Under the pieces are notes generated by a model that searched no databases, had not been told where the DNA came from, and saw only the letters and a program-made list of their open reading frames with translations. Shown here in pieces: positions 19,991-28,418 of a DNA stretch of 64,000 nucleotides. The translations under genes were made by a program, and so were the position numbers. The DNA comes from Poindextera sp963706385 (GTDB taxonomy: Bacteria; Pseudomonadota; Alphaproteobacteria; Caulobacterales; Caulobacteraceae): NCBI GenBank assembly GCA_963706385.1, contig OY970153.1:248001-312000 (forward strand), read 5' to 3'. Every line of letters starts with the position of its first letter. Position 1 is the stretch's first letter.

Positions 19991-20446
19991 CTACGCCGAG
20001 GCGCCGCCGCCGCCGAGGAGGCTGGCTGCGGCCTCGACGGCGAGTTCATAGCTCTTGGCGCCGAATCCGGACACTACGCCCGTCGCCGCCAGCGACACAT
20101 AGGTCTTGTGGCGGAACGCCTCGCGCGCGGCCGGGTTCGACAAGTGGCATTCGACGATCGGAACGCTCAGCGTCTTCAGCGCATCGAGGATCGCGATCGA
20201 GGTGTGGCCATAGCCGGCCGGATTGAGGATCAGCGCGCAGGCCTTCTCGCGCGCCTCCTGGATCCAGTCGATCAATTCGCCCTCGTGGTTGGACTGGCGG
20301 AACACCAGGGCATGGCCCAGCGCCGCGGCGCGGGCCTCGCAGGCGCGCCGGATGTCATCGAGCGTCGCGGCGCCGTAGATGTGCGGCTCCCGCGACCCCA
20401 AAAGGTTGAGATTGGGCCCGCTGAGCACATAGATCGGTTTGGACAT
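19991..20446 (-). CDS. aroQ: 3-dehydroquinate dehydratase, type II
   Basis: Shikimate pathway step converting 3-dehydroquinate to 3-dehydroshikimate. The 151-residue protein starts MSKPIYVLSGPNLNLLGSRE with the typical type II motif, has RQSNHEGELIDWIQ, NPAGYGHTS and VECHLSNPAAREAFR (with the catalytic His), and the conserved Tyr in the N-terminal loop. Length fits the dodecameric type II enzyme. First gene of the aroQ-accBC unit; the TPP riboswitch lies divergently upstream. Confidence 0.97.
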   Translation of the reverse strand: MSKPIYVLSGPNLNLLGSREPHIYGAATLDDIRRACEARAAALGHALVFRQSNHEGELIDWIQEAREKACALILNPAGYGHTSIAILDALKTLSVPIVECHLSNPAAREAFRHKTYVSLAATGVVSGFGAKSYELAVEAAASLLGGGGASA

Positions 20447-20558
20447 GCCGCTCCGCGATCAACCATCCATCGGCAATTCCGCCGTCTTGTATCGTCGTGA
20501 GACGGGGGTAACAAGCGTGGCGCGGGCCTATCCCCGCGGATCGGCTGGCCGGCGCGGC

Positions 20559-20586
20559 TTGACGCCCCGCCGCGGGGGCGTAGTTT
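20559..20586 (+). promoter_or_regulatory. Candidate promoter of the thiSG operon
   Basis: TTGACG (20559-20564) and TAGTTT (20581-20586) are separated by 16 bp and lie just upstream of the TPP riboswitch. TTGACG is the preferred -35 of housekeeping promoters in Caulobacter-type bacteria. Placement fits transcription starting at the riboswitch 5' end. Confidence 0.5.
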
Positions 20587-20594
20587 GAGGTGCT

Positions 20595-20697
20595 TCTCCG
20601 GGGAGTCCCGCCAAGGGACTGAGAGACCGCTGACGCCGACGGCGTGGCGCGGTGACCCGCTGAACCTGATCCGGGTCATGCCGGCGAAGGGAGAGAA
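20595..20697 (+). promoter_or_regulatory. TPP (THI-box) riboswitch
   Basis: The conserved elements are present in order: GGGGAGTCCC, GGGACTGAGAG, a variable P3a hairpin (GCTGACGCCGACGGCGTGGC), then the pyrophosphate-sensor part CTGAACCTGATCCGGGTCAT and GCCGGCGAAGGGA. Thiamine diphosphate binding would reduce expression of the downstream thiS-thiG. The gap of about 75 bp to thiS can hold the switching helix; no clear U-tract terminator is seen, so control of translation is likely. Confidence 0.95.
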
Positions 20698-20772
20698 CCG
20701 GGCCGCGAGCCTCTTCGGCGGACCCTCTTTTCAACCGACGCCCGGCGGGACCGTCATAAGCGCGGGCGTGCG

Positions 20773-20973
20773 ATGCGGTTGATCGTTAATGGCGAGGAAC
20801 GCGGCTTTTCCGGGATCGGTGACGTCGCCGGCTTGGTGGCGGCGCTTGGCCTAGATTCCCGCAAGGTGGCGGTCGAGCGCAACCTCGAGATCGTGCCCCG
20901 GTCGGTCTACGCCGCGACGGCGATCGCCGACGGCGACCGGATCGAAATCGTGCATTTCATCGGAGGCGGTTGA
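20773..20973 (+). CDS. thiS: Sulfur carrier protein ThiS
   Basis: A 66-residue ubiquitin-like sulfur carrier ending in the required Gly-Gly (HFIGGG), whose C-terminus is adenylylated and turned into a thiocarboxylate. MRLIVNGEERGF at the start and VAVERNLEIVPRSVY in the middle are typical. It delivers sulfur to ThiG to form the thiazole of thiamine. The stop overlaps the thiG start by four bases (20970-20973). Confidence 0.95.
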   Translation: MRLIVNGEERGFSGIGDVAGLVAALGLDSRKVAVERNLEIVPRSVYAATAIADGDRIEIVHFIGGG

Positions 20974-21779
20974 TCATGAACGCACCCACCCCAAGGCCCG
21001 AGGCCGTGAGCGACGATGTGTGGACCGTGGCCGGGCGCAGCTTCCGCTCGCGCCTGATCATCGGCACCGGCAAGTACAAGGACTACGCGCTGAACGCCGC
21101 GGCGGCCGAGGCCTCGGGCGCGGAGATCGTCACCGTGGCGCTGCGCCGGGTCAACCTGTCGGACCCGAGCCAGCCGATGCTGGTCGATTTCGTGAGGCCG
21201 GACCGCTTCACCTACCTGCCCAACACTGCCGGATGCTTCACCGGCGAGGAGGCGGTGCGCACTCTGCGCTTGGCGCGCGAGGCCGGCGGCTGGGACTTGG
21301 TCAAGCTGGAGGTGTTGAGCAACACCAAGCACCTCTATCCGGACATGGAGGAGACGCTGCGGGCGCTGAAGCTGCTGGTGGCGGAAGGGTTTTCGGTGAT
21401 GGTCTATTCCACCGACGACCCGGTCTATTGCCGCAAGCTGGAGGAGGCGGGGGCTTCGGCGATCATGCCGGCGGCGGCGCCGATCGGCTCGGGACTGGGG
21501 CTGCAGAACCGGGTCAACATCCGGCTGATCGTCGAGCAGTCGAGTGTGCCGGTGCTGGTCGACGCCGGAGTCGGCGCGCCCTCGGACGCCGCCATCGCCA
21601 TGGAACTGGGCTGCGACGCGGTGCTGATGAACACCGCGATCGCCGAGGCCAAGGATCCGGTGCGCATGGCCGGCGCGATGAAGCACGCGGTCATCGCGGG
21701 TCGCGAAGGCTACCTCGCCGGCCGGATGGCCAAGCGGCTCTACGCCGATCCGTCCTCGCCGCTCGCTGGGTTGATCTAA
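20970..21779 (+). CDS. thiG: Thiazole synthase
   Basis: Makes the thiazole phosphate of thiamine from deoxyxylulose 5-phosphate, dehydroglycine and ThiS thiocarboxylate. The 269-residue TIM barrel has FRSRLIIGTGKYKD, EIVTVALRRVN, the phosphate site AIMPAAAPIGSGLG and VDAGVGAPSDAAIAMELGCD. Complete. Under the TPP riboswitch with thiS; thiE, thiC and thiO are not in the window, so the rest of the pathway is elsewhere. Confidence 0.97.
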   Translation: MIMNAPTPRPEAVSDDVWTVAGRSFRSRLIIGTGKYKDYALNAAAAEASGAEIVTVALRRVNLSDPSQPMLVDFVRPDRFTYLPNTAGCFTGEEAVRTLRLAREAGGWDLVKLEVLSNTKHLYPDMEETLRALKLLVAEGFSVMVYSTDDPVYCRKLEEAGASAIMPAAAPIGSGLGLQNRVNIRLIVEQSSVPVLVDAGVGAPSDAAIAMELGCDAVLMNTAIAEAKDPVRMAGAMKHAVIAGREGYLAGRMAKRLYADPSSPLAGLI

Positions 21780-21817
21780 AGTCTAAACCCGGCGGAGTCC
21801 CGGGATGATGGGCCCGA

Positions 21818-22537
21818 TCAGCCATGACCCGCGCCTCGCGCCGCCTTGATCGCCGCGCGCACGACGTCCATGTTTTCCCCGGGCACCAGGGTGTCGCCGA
21901 TGATGAAGCTCGGCGTGCCTTCCAGGCCGAGGTCGGTGGCTAGTCGCCGCACCGCGGCGAGCTGTTCGGAGGTCTGGGCTTTCAGCGAGGCGTCGTCCAG
22001 GCTCGCCGGCGTCACGCCGTGCGCGGTCAGAATCCGATCGATGGACGCCTCGTCGAGCGGGCGGGCGGCCATGAATTCGCGATAGAGGTCGAGATAGTCG
22101 CCGCCGGTGTGCTTGACGGCGATGGCGCCCATCGCGGCGCGGTCCGAGATCGCGCCGAAGATCGGAAACTCCTTGAACACGACCCGCACGTCCGGATTGT
22201 TTTGGATCAGGGCGAGCACCTTGGGCGCGGCGTTGACGCAGTGCGGGCAGCGGTAGTCATAGAACTCGGTGACGGTGATCTTGCCGTTTGGGTTGGCCAC
22301 GAAATCGCGCGGATCGCGCTCGATCGCCTGGCGGTTCTGGGCGATGGCGAGCTTGGCCTGGGCCGCGGCCTGCGCCTCCTGCCTGGATTGCAGCTTGTCG
22401 ATGGCTTCCTGGACCACTTCGGGGTGGGCCTGGATATAGGCATGCACCCGGGCGTCGAACGCCTGGTCGACCTTGTCGCAGCCGGACACGGCCAGGGCGC
22501 CGACGATCAGCGCGGGCAGGACGGGCGAAATGGGCAT
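21818..22537 (-). CDS. DsbA-family thiol:disulfide oxidoreductase, lipoprotein
   Basis: A 239-residue protein from ATG 22537 with a lipobox AVSGC (Cys20), a helical stretch (about 22-75), and a thioredoxin-like domain with the active-site CPHC at residues 97-100 in TEFYDYRCPHCVNAA. GLEGTPSFIIGD carries the cis-Pro loop. This is the DsbA/ScsC-like class with an N-terminal extension. It is likely a periplasmic, membrane-tethered oxidase or isomerase. It follows the M48 protease gene by 23 bp on the same strand. Confidence 0.88.
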   Translation of the reverse strand: MPISPVLPALIVGALAVSGCDKVDQAFDARVHAYIQAHPEVVQEAIDKLQSRQEAQAAAQAKLAIAQNRQAIERDPRDFVANPNGKITVTEFYDYRCPHCVNAAPKVLALIQNNPDVRVVFKEFPIFGAISDRAAMGAIAVKHTGGDYLDLYREFMAARPLDEASIDRILTAHGVTPASLDDASLKAQTSEQLAAVRRLATDLGLEGTPSFIIGDTLVPGENMDVVRAAIKAARGAGHG

Positions 22538-22560
22538 GTCGATCAGGCTCCCGCGGCGAA

Positions 22561-24009
22561 TCAGTGTTTGACCGTCGGGGTGACGCTGCCTTCTTGAGCC
22601 AGTGTCTTCAAATCCTGCTTGGTCGGGTTGGACACCAGTACGATGTCCGTCGCCCGGCGCCATTCGGGACTGTTCTTCGCCAGTTGTTGGCGCGCGCGCA
22701 TGGCGAACATCTTGGCGTCGCCCAACTGGCCGAGCGAGAAATCCTGTTCGGCCGCCGCCAGCCGGGCCATGCCGGGCTCGCCCTTGCGGTCATAGGCCTG
22801 GGACAGGAGCAGCCAGGCGAAGGCGTTGTCGGGCTCTTGGTCGGACGCCTTGCGCAGTTCGGCCAGGGCCTCGTCGATCTTGGCGGGATCGTCCTCCGCC
22901 AGAAGGGCTTGGCCCAGGTTCATGTGCAAAAGCGGCGCGTCCGGCTTCAGCTCGACCGAGCGGCGGTGGGCCGGTTCGGCCTCCTTGGCGCGTCCGGATT
23001 CGAACAAGATCTGGCCCTTCAGCTCGTAGAGGTAGGGGTTGTTCGGCTGGCCGGCGATCAGTGCGTCGGTTTCCTTCAACGCTCGGTCGGTCTGCAGGTC
23101 GCGGTAGTCGGCGATCGCGCGCGCGTAACGGGCGGGAAAGCTTTGGTCGGTTTCGGGATAGTCGTATTGGGTCTGGGCTGGCGGGTTGATGAAGGCTCTC
23201 AGCTTGGCGATCATCACCGCGTGGCGCTCCAGCGCCTCGGGACTGTCGACCACGTTGAAGTGCGGCTGGCGGCTGGCGCGAAGCTGCAGCGCCTCGATCC
23301 GCTCCTCGCTGAGCGGATGGTCGATGAAGAACTTGTACCGCTTAGCGTCCGAAAACACCTCCTGGTAGCGATAGTAATCGAAAAAATCGACCAGACCCTT
23401 GGCCGATTGACCGGACTTCTCCAGATAGGTCACAGCCGCCTGGTCGGCCGAGGACTCCTGGGTGCGGGTGAAGCCCGCCGCGGTGATGGCGGCGAAATAA
23501 CCCGAGCTGTAGAGCAGGCCGCCGGCCACGTCCGGCGCGCCGGCGGCCGCCGCCAGCACGCCGAGGCCGATGGTCAGCAGATAGGTCGCCAGCGCTTGTT
23601 TCTCGCCCTCCTCGCCGCGCACCAGATGTCCGCCGGCGATGTGGCCGGTTTCGTGCGCCACCACGCCGATCAGTTGGTTGGGGTTTTTGGTTTTGACGAT
23701 CAGGCCGGTGTTGATGAACACGTTCTGGCCGGCGGCCGAGAACGCGTTCATGTCATCGTCCTGGACGATGAATATCTTGACTCCCTTGGGGTCGAGCCCG
23801 GCGGCGGCGAAGATCGGGTCGGAATCGGCGTGCAAGGTCGCTTCGACCTCGGTGTCGCGGATCAGCGCGACCGGCGCGTCCTGGGCGAAGGCGAGGTTGA
23901 TCGGGGCGAACAGGACACCCACCAGCGCCGCCGCGCCGGCGACGGCGCCGATCCGGACTCTCGCCCTGGACGGGACGGCTGGTCGGCTAGACGCCGGTCT
24001 CGGGCTCAT
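22561..24009 (-). CDS. M48 family metalloprotease with TPR repeats (BepA-like)
   Basis: A 482-residue periplasmic protease. A signal segment (residues 17-43, ending NLAFAQ) precedes the M48 domain with the zinc motif HETGH at 119-123 and a downstream third ligand region near RTQESSADQAAVTY. The C-terminal half holds TPR-like helices (e.g. NPYLYELKGQILFESGRAKE). The layout matches BepA/YfgC, which controls outer-membrane protein assembly; that role is inferred. It lies between rne and the DsbA-like lipoprotein gene. Confidence 0.88.
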   Translation of the reverse strand: MSPRPASSRPAVPSRARVRIGAVAGAAALVGVLFAPINLAFAQDAPVALIRDTEVEATLHADSDPIFAAAGLDPKGVKIFIVQDDDMNAFSAAGQNVFINTGLIVKTKNPNQLIGVVAHETGHIAGGHLVRGEEGEKQALATYLLTIGLGVLAAAAGAPDVAGGLLYSSGYFAAITAAGFTRTQESSADQAAVTYLEKSGQSAKGLVDFFDYYRYQEVFSDAKRYKFFIDHPLSEERIEALQLRASRQPHFNVVDSPEALERHAVMIAKLRAFINPPAQTQYDYPETDQSFPARYARAIADYRDLQTDRALKETDALIAGQPNNPYLYELKGQILFESGRAKEAEPAHRRSVELKPDAPLLHMNLGQALLAEDDPAKIDEALAELRKASDQEPDNAFAWLLLSQAYDRKGEPGMARLAAAEQDFSLGQLGDAKMFAMRARQQLAKNSPEWRRATDIVLVSNPTKQDLKTLAQEGSVTPTVKH

Positions 24010-24081
24010 GCGGCAGGCTCCGCTCGTCCAGTGCGCCCCCGCACGCCCGGCGACGCCGGTTCGATCCCCAAGATTAGCGAC

Positions 24082-26592
24082 TCACCCGCCTCGACGCCAC
24101 CAGCCGCGCTTGGGTTTTTCCGGTGGGCTGGAAATTTCGGCGGCGGCGATGGGGGGCGCCGACGCTGCTCCGGCCGGTTCGAGCTCTGCGGCTGGCGCGG
24201 CCACGGTCACGGCCGGTTCCGGCTCGACCGTGACCGGCGTCTCGACCGGCTCGGTGGCCGGCTTGACCTTGGCGCGGCTGCGCCGGGCGCGGGTGGGCTT
24301 GGCGGATGGCTCGGGCGCGGGCGGCAGCTCGACCCAGACGTCCAGCTCCGCCGGTTCCGGCGCTCCGGGCGTGGGGAAGGGGATGACTTGCGCCTCCGAG
24401 GGCGAGGCTTGCGAAGCGGATTCCGCCTCTGCGGGACCACGCGCTGTCGGTGCGGTGGCGGTTGGCGTCTCGCCGGCGGGGCGTACGCCGCCGGTCGCGA
24501 TCTGCTCCGCGTCCATCCAGATGTAGGGATCGCCCTCCGGCACCCGCGGGCGCGACCAGGCGTATACCTCGTCGCGACCTGTCTCCTCGCGCAGGCGTCG
24601 CCCGCCCCGACGACCCCGGCGGCGGCGACGTCGGCCCTGGGCGTCGAATCCTTCGCCGGCGCTGTCTTCGTCGTCCGCCGCGGCTTCGCCAACGGCTTCA
24701 GCCGGTCCGGCGGCGCGATCGGCCGTCTCTTCGCCCCGACGCCCGCGCCGCCGGCGCCGGCGGCGCGGGCGTGAGGCGCCGTCTTCTTCGCCGGCGAGAC
24801 TCTCGCGGGCCGCCGCGGGGGGTTCCCGGTCCTCGTCCTCGACTTCTTCCTCGTCTTCGGCTTCGTCCTCGACCTCTTCGTAGACGTCGTCTTCCACCAC
24901 TTCCGGCGCGAACGCGGCGGGGCTGGCCAGGGCCGCGGCGGCCTGGACGGCCTCGGGGCCGAGGCTTTCGGTGCGCTCGATCAGATGGTCGGCGTGCGCC
25001 AGGGCGTCGTCGATCACCACGGCCACGAACAGTCCGTGCTTTTGTTGCACCAGCGCCAGATGGGCGCGCTTCTCATTGAGGATGTAGAGCGCGATGGCCC
25101 GCGGCAGGCGCAGCGTCACCACTCCGCCGCCGCCGCGCACCGCCTCCATCTCGATCGCGCGCAGCGCCGCGAGCGCGCTGGATTCGATCGAGCGCACCCG
25201 GCCAGTGCCCTGGCAGTGTTCGCACACGTGGGTGGTGCCTTCCAGGATGCCGGTGCGACGACGCTGGCGGCTGATCTCCATCAGGCCGAAGCCCGAGATC
25301 CTGCCCATCTGCACGCGGGCGCGGTCGTCCTTGAGAGCGTCCTTCAGCTTCTTCTCGACGGCGCGGTTGTTCTTGGCCTCGTCCATGTCAATGAAGTCGA
25401 TGACGATCAGGCCGGCCAGGTCGCGCAGGCGAAGCTGGCGCGCGGATTCCTCGGCCGCCTCCAAATTGGTCTTCAGCGCCGTCGCCTCGATGTTCCGCTC
25501 ACGAGTTGAGCGGCCGGAGTTGACGTCGATGGCGACCAGGGCCTCGGTCTGATTGATCACCAGATAGCCGCCCGACCGCAGCGGCACGACCGGCGTATAG
25601 ATCTGGGCCAGATGGTCCTCGACCTTGGAGGCCACGAACAGCGGCGTCGGATCGCGGTAGTGCGTCACCTTCTTGGCCTGGGAGGGCATCAGCATGCGCA
25701 TGAAATCGCGCGCCTCGCGGAAGCCGGCGTCCCCCTCGACCCAGATGCCGTCGAGGTCCTTGTCGTACATGTCGCGGATGGCGCGTTTGACGAGGTCTTC
25801 CTCCTCGTAGATCAGCGCCGGAGCGATCGAGTGCAGGGTCTTCTCGCGGATGTCCTCCCACAGGCGCATCAGATATTCGTAGTCGCGCTTCAGCTCGGCC
25901 TTGGTGCGCTTGGCGCCGGCGGTGCGCACGATCAGCCCCATGCCCTGCGGCACTTCCAGGCTCTGGACCACGCTCTTCAGCCGCTTGCGGTCGGTTGCAG
26001 TGGTGATCTTGCGGCTGATGCCGCCCCCGCGCGGAGTGTTGGGCATCAAAACGCCGTAGCGGCCGGCCAGCGACAGATAGGTGGTCAGGGCCGCGCCCTT
26101 GTTGCCGCGCTCCTCCTTGACCACCTGGACCAGCATGATCTGCCGTCGACGGATGACTTCCTGAATCTTATAGCGGCGCATCAGCCGGCGGGTGCGGCGC
26201 GCGACCTCCTCGCCCATGACGTCATCGTCGTCGTCCTCGACCTCGCCGTCCTCGTCGTCGCCGTTGCCGCTGGACGCGCGGGCCCGGACCGGATGCTCGT
26301 CGGCCTCCTCGGCCTCCTCGCGCAGCAGGGCCTCGCGATCGGCCAGCGGGATCTGGTAGTAATCCGGATGGATTTCATTGAATGCCAGGAAGCCGTGCCG
26401 GTTCCCGCCGTATTCGATGAAAGCCGCCTGCAGGCTGGGCTCGACCCTGGTCACCTTGGCCAGGTAGATGTTTCCGCGAAGCTGCTTCCTTGACTGGCTT
26501 TCGAAATCGAAATCTTCAACCCGAGAACCATCCACCACCACGACACGCGTTTCTTCTGCGTGGGTGGCGTCGATCAACATTCTTTTCGACAT
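24082..26592 (-). CDS. rne: Ribonuclease E/G family endoribonuclease
   Basis: An 836-residue protein. The N-terminus MSKRMLIDATHAEETRVVVV leads to an S1 RNA-binding domain interrupted by an acidic insert (about residues 95-125), then the catalytic DNase I-like domain with IDVNSGRS and VIDFIDMD supplying metal-binding Asp residues, and the Zn-link CEHCQGTGR. The C-terminal third is a disordered arm with acidic runs and Arg-rich stretches (RPRRRRRRRGRRG), the degradosome scaffold in relatives. mRNA decay and rRNA processing. Acidic inserts in S1 are a known alphaproteobacterial trait. Confidence 0.96.
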   Translation of the reverse strand: MSKRMLIDATHAEETRVVVVDGSRVEDFDFESQSRKQLRGNIYLAKVTRVEPSLQAAFIEYGGNRHGFLAFNEIHPDYYQIPLADREALLREEAEEADEHPVRARASSGNGDDEDGEVEDDDDDVMGEEVARRTRRLMRRYKIQEVIRRRQIMLVQVVKEERGNKGAALTTYLSLAGRYGVLMPNTPRGGGISRKITTATDRKRLKSVVQSLEVPQGMGLIVRTAGAKRTKAELKRDYEYLMRLWEDIREKTLHSIAPALIYEEEDLVKRAIRDMYDKDLDGIWVEGDAGFREARDFMRMLMPSQAKKVTHYRDPTPLFVASKVEDHLAQIYTPVVPLRSGGYLVINQTEALVAIDVNSGRSTRERNIEATALKTNLEAAEESARQLRLRDLAGLIVIDFIDMDEAKNNRAVEKKLKDALKDDRARVQMGRISGFGLMEISRQRRRTGILEGTTHVCEHCQGTGRVRSIESSALAALRAIEMEAVRGGGGVVTLRLPRAIALYILNEKRAHLALVQQKHGLFVAVVIDDALAHADHLIERTESLGPEAVQAAAALASPAAFAPEVVEDDVYEEVEDEAEDEEEVEDEDREPPAAARESLAGEEDGASRPRRRRRRRGRRGEETADRAAGPAEAVGEAAADDEDSAGEGFDAQGRRRRRRGRRGGRRLREETGRDEVYAWSRPRVPEGDPYIWMDAEQIATGGVRPAGETPTATAPTARGPAEAESASQASPSEAQVIPFPTPGAPEPAELDVWVELPPAPEPSAKPTRARRSRAKVKPATEPVETPVTVEPEPAVTVAAPAAELEPAGAASAPPIAAAEISSPPEKPKRGWWRRGG

Positions 26593-27072
26593 TTAAACGA
26601 TCTCCACGGCGCGCGCCGGAACCTGGTTCCGGGGGCCGGATGTGCGTGGGGGCGCGCGCGAAGTCGCCCGTCGCGCCGAAAGGGGCGAAGCGGACCGACA
26701 GCCGTACAGGGGCGTGAGCGACGCTGCCCATGAGGTTTATTCCTTGGTGCGCCAAACGGCGCGGATCGAATGCGCGAGGAGCGCCGCCCTTTCGACCTGG
26801 GTCAGGGGCGGCGACCGTCGCGGCCTTCGCGGGTCGCCTAGTGTCCGAGGCGTCCGCAGCGAAGCGCTAAGTTTGCAACAATTGGGAGAAAAAGGAAAGC
26901 GGCGAGGGAATATCGCGGCGCGTCCGTCCGCCCCGGCGCTTCGGGCGGGGCTGCTCCACGCCGATGGGCGCGGCAAATTCGCACGCTGTCAGCATCTGGT
27001 TAACTGTTTGTCGACGGAGGGGATTCGATAATGCAAGCGGTGTAAGTTAGTCGCCGGCTAGAAGGGCAGGGC
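26593..27072. other. Long intergenic region between rne and the amidase gene
   Basis: These 480 bp separate divergent genes. On the rne side a long, G+C-rich 5' leader is expected, since rne is commonly autoregulated through its own leader; a short GGTTCCGGG/CCGGAACC-like inverted stretch lies near 26612-26640. On the amidase side, an A/T-richer patch with TTGCAACAATTGGG (about 26872) and GGTTAACTG (about 26998) may hold the promoter. No gene is convincing here. Confidence 0.4.
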
Positions 27073-28275
27073 ATGAGCGCGGGGTTGAACGGCGTGATGG
27101 GCCAGGCGTGGGTCCGCCTCACGGCGGGCGTCGTGGCCTTTCTATGCCTCGCCGCGGCCGCCGCCTCCCAGGGCGCGCCCTCGAGCGACGGGGTGGTCAG
27201 TGTCCGTTTCGGCGGCGATCGCGCCGAGACCCGCGTGGTCATCGAACTGGGCCGCTCCGCAAAGGGCCGGATCATCGACGACGGCGCGTCCGGACAGTCG
27301 GTGGTGCTGGCGCTGCCAGGTGTTCCGGTCGCCGATGATCGGCAGGGCCCGGGTCTGGGCCTAGTCACCGGCTGGAGCCTGGACAGCGCCGCCGGCGCCG
27401 CGCGCCTGCGCTTTACGCTCGCCCGCCCGGCCCAGGTTCGTCGCCGGTTCCTGCTGCCGCCGTCCGACGGGGTGGGCGTCTATCGCTATGTGGTCGATCT
27501 GACCACGCCTACGTCCGCCGCGGCCACGATGGCGGTCGCGCGGCAGGCCCCCGCGGCGATCGCCGCGCCGCTGGCGGTGACGCCGGCGGTCAACGCCACG
27601 CCTCCGCGCAAGCGCAAGGTGATCGTAATCGACGCCGGCCACGGCGGACACGATCCCGGCGCGCTCGGCGCCGCCAGCCGCGAGAAGGACGTCAACCTGG
27701 AAGCCGCCCGGCTGCTCAAGGCCAAGCTCGAGCGCACCGGTCGCTACCGCGTGGTGATGACCCGCGAGTCCGACACCTTCATCCCGCTGGAGGCGCGCGT
27801 GCAGATCGCCCGCCAAGCCGACGCGGACCTGTTCATCTCACTGCACTCCGATTCCGGGCCGGATCCCGGGATGCGCGGCGCGACGGTCTATACCTTGTCG
27901 GACAAGGGCTCGGACCGGGTGGCCCGCAATCTGATGGCCGAGAACGACTGGTTCATCAACGTCAATCTGCCGAGCCATGACCGGGCGGTGAATCAAATCC
28001 TGTTGGACCTGACCCAGCGGGCGACCCGCAACCATTCGGCCGCCTTCGCCGAAGACGTGCTCGATCACATCGGCGATCGCGCTCAGGCGCACGGCAGCCA
28101 CCGCGCGGCCGGTTTCGTGGTGTTGCTCGCGCCCGACGTGCCGGCGGTGCTGCTGGAGATGGGCTACATCACCAACGCCGACGACGAGCGGGCGCTGAAC
28201 GATCCGGCCCAGCGCAACGAGCTGATGGGCGAAGTGGCCGAACTCGATAGACAGCTATTTCGATCAACAGGCTAG
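27073..28275 (+). CDS. amiC: N-acetylmuramoyl-L-alanine amidase with AMIN domain
   Basis: Cleaves the amide bond between MurNAc and the stem peptide, splitting septal peptidoglycan. The 400-residue protein has a signal peptide (residues 10-36), an AMIN domain (about 40-140), and an Amidase_3 catalytic domain from about residue 183: VIVIDAGHGGHDPGALG with the first Zn His, then EARVQIARQADADLFISLHS, and the Glu in VLLEMGYITNADDE. Complete. It lies upstream of the PBP1A gene on the same strand, a common pairing. Confidence 0.93.
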   Translation: MSAGLNGVMGQAWVRLTAGVVAFLCLAAAAASQGAPSSDGVVSVRFGGDRAETRVVIELGRSAKGRIIDDGASGQSVVLALPGVPVADDRQGPGLGLVTGWSLDSAAGAARLRFTLARPAQVRRRFLLPPSDGVGVYRYVVDLTTPTSAAATMAVARQAPAAIAAPLAVTPAVNATPPRKRKVIVIDAGHGGHDPGALGAASREKDVNLEAARLLKAKLERTGRYRVVMTRESDTFIPLEARVQIARQADADLFISLHSDSGPDPGMRGATVYTLSDKGSDRVARNLMAENDWFINVNLPSHDRAVNQILLDLTQRATRNHSAAFAEDVLDHIGDRAQAHGSHRAAGFVVLLAPDVPAVLLEMGYITNADDERALNDPAQRNELMGEVAELDRQLFRSTG

Positions 28276-28418
28276 GCTTGCGGCGCGCTGATCGCCTCTG
28301 CGCGCGACCCTGAAATCACCCCTCCGCGGGCGTCTCGGCGCCTTTGCTAGCGACCCGACACAGGCTAGAGCGTAGACCCGGAGCGGGGGGCAGGGCGACC
28401 CCGCGGAGGTCGCGAGCT

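Noticed and set aside
22288..24774. 828-residue open frame antisense to the DsbA, M48 and rne genes
   Set aside because: Arg/Gly-rich composition with no domain, and three real genes lie opposite.
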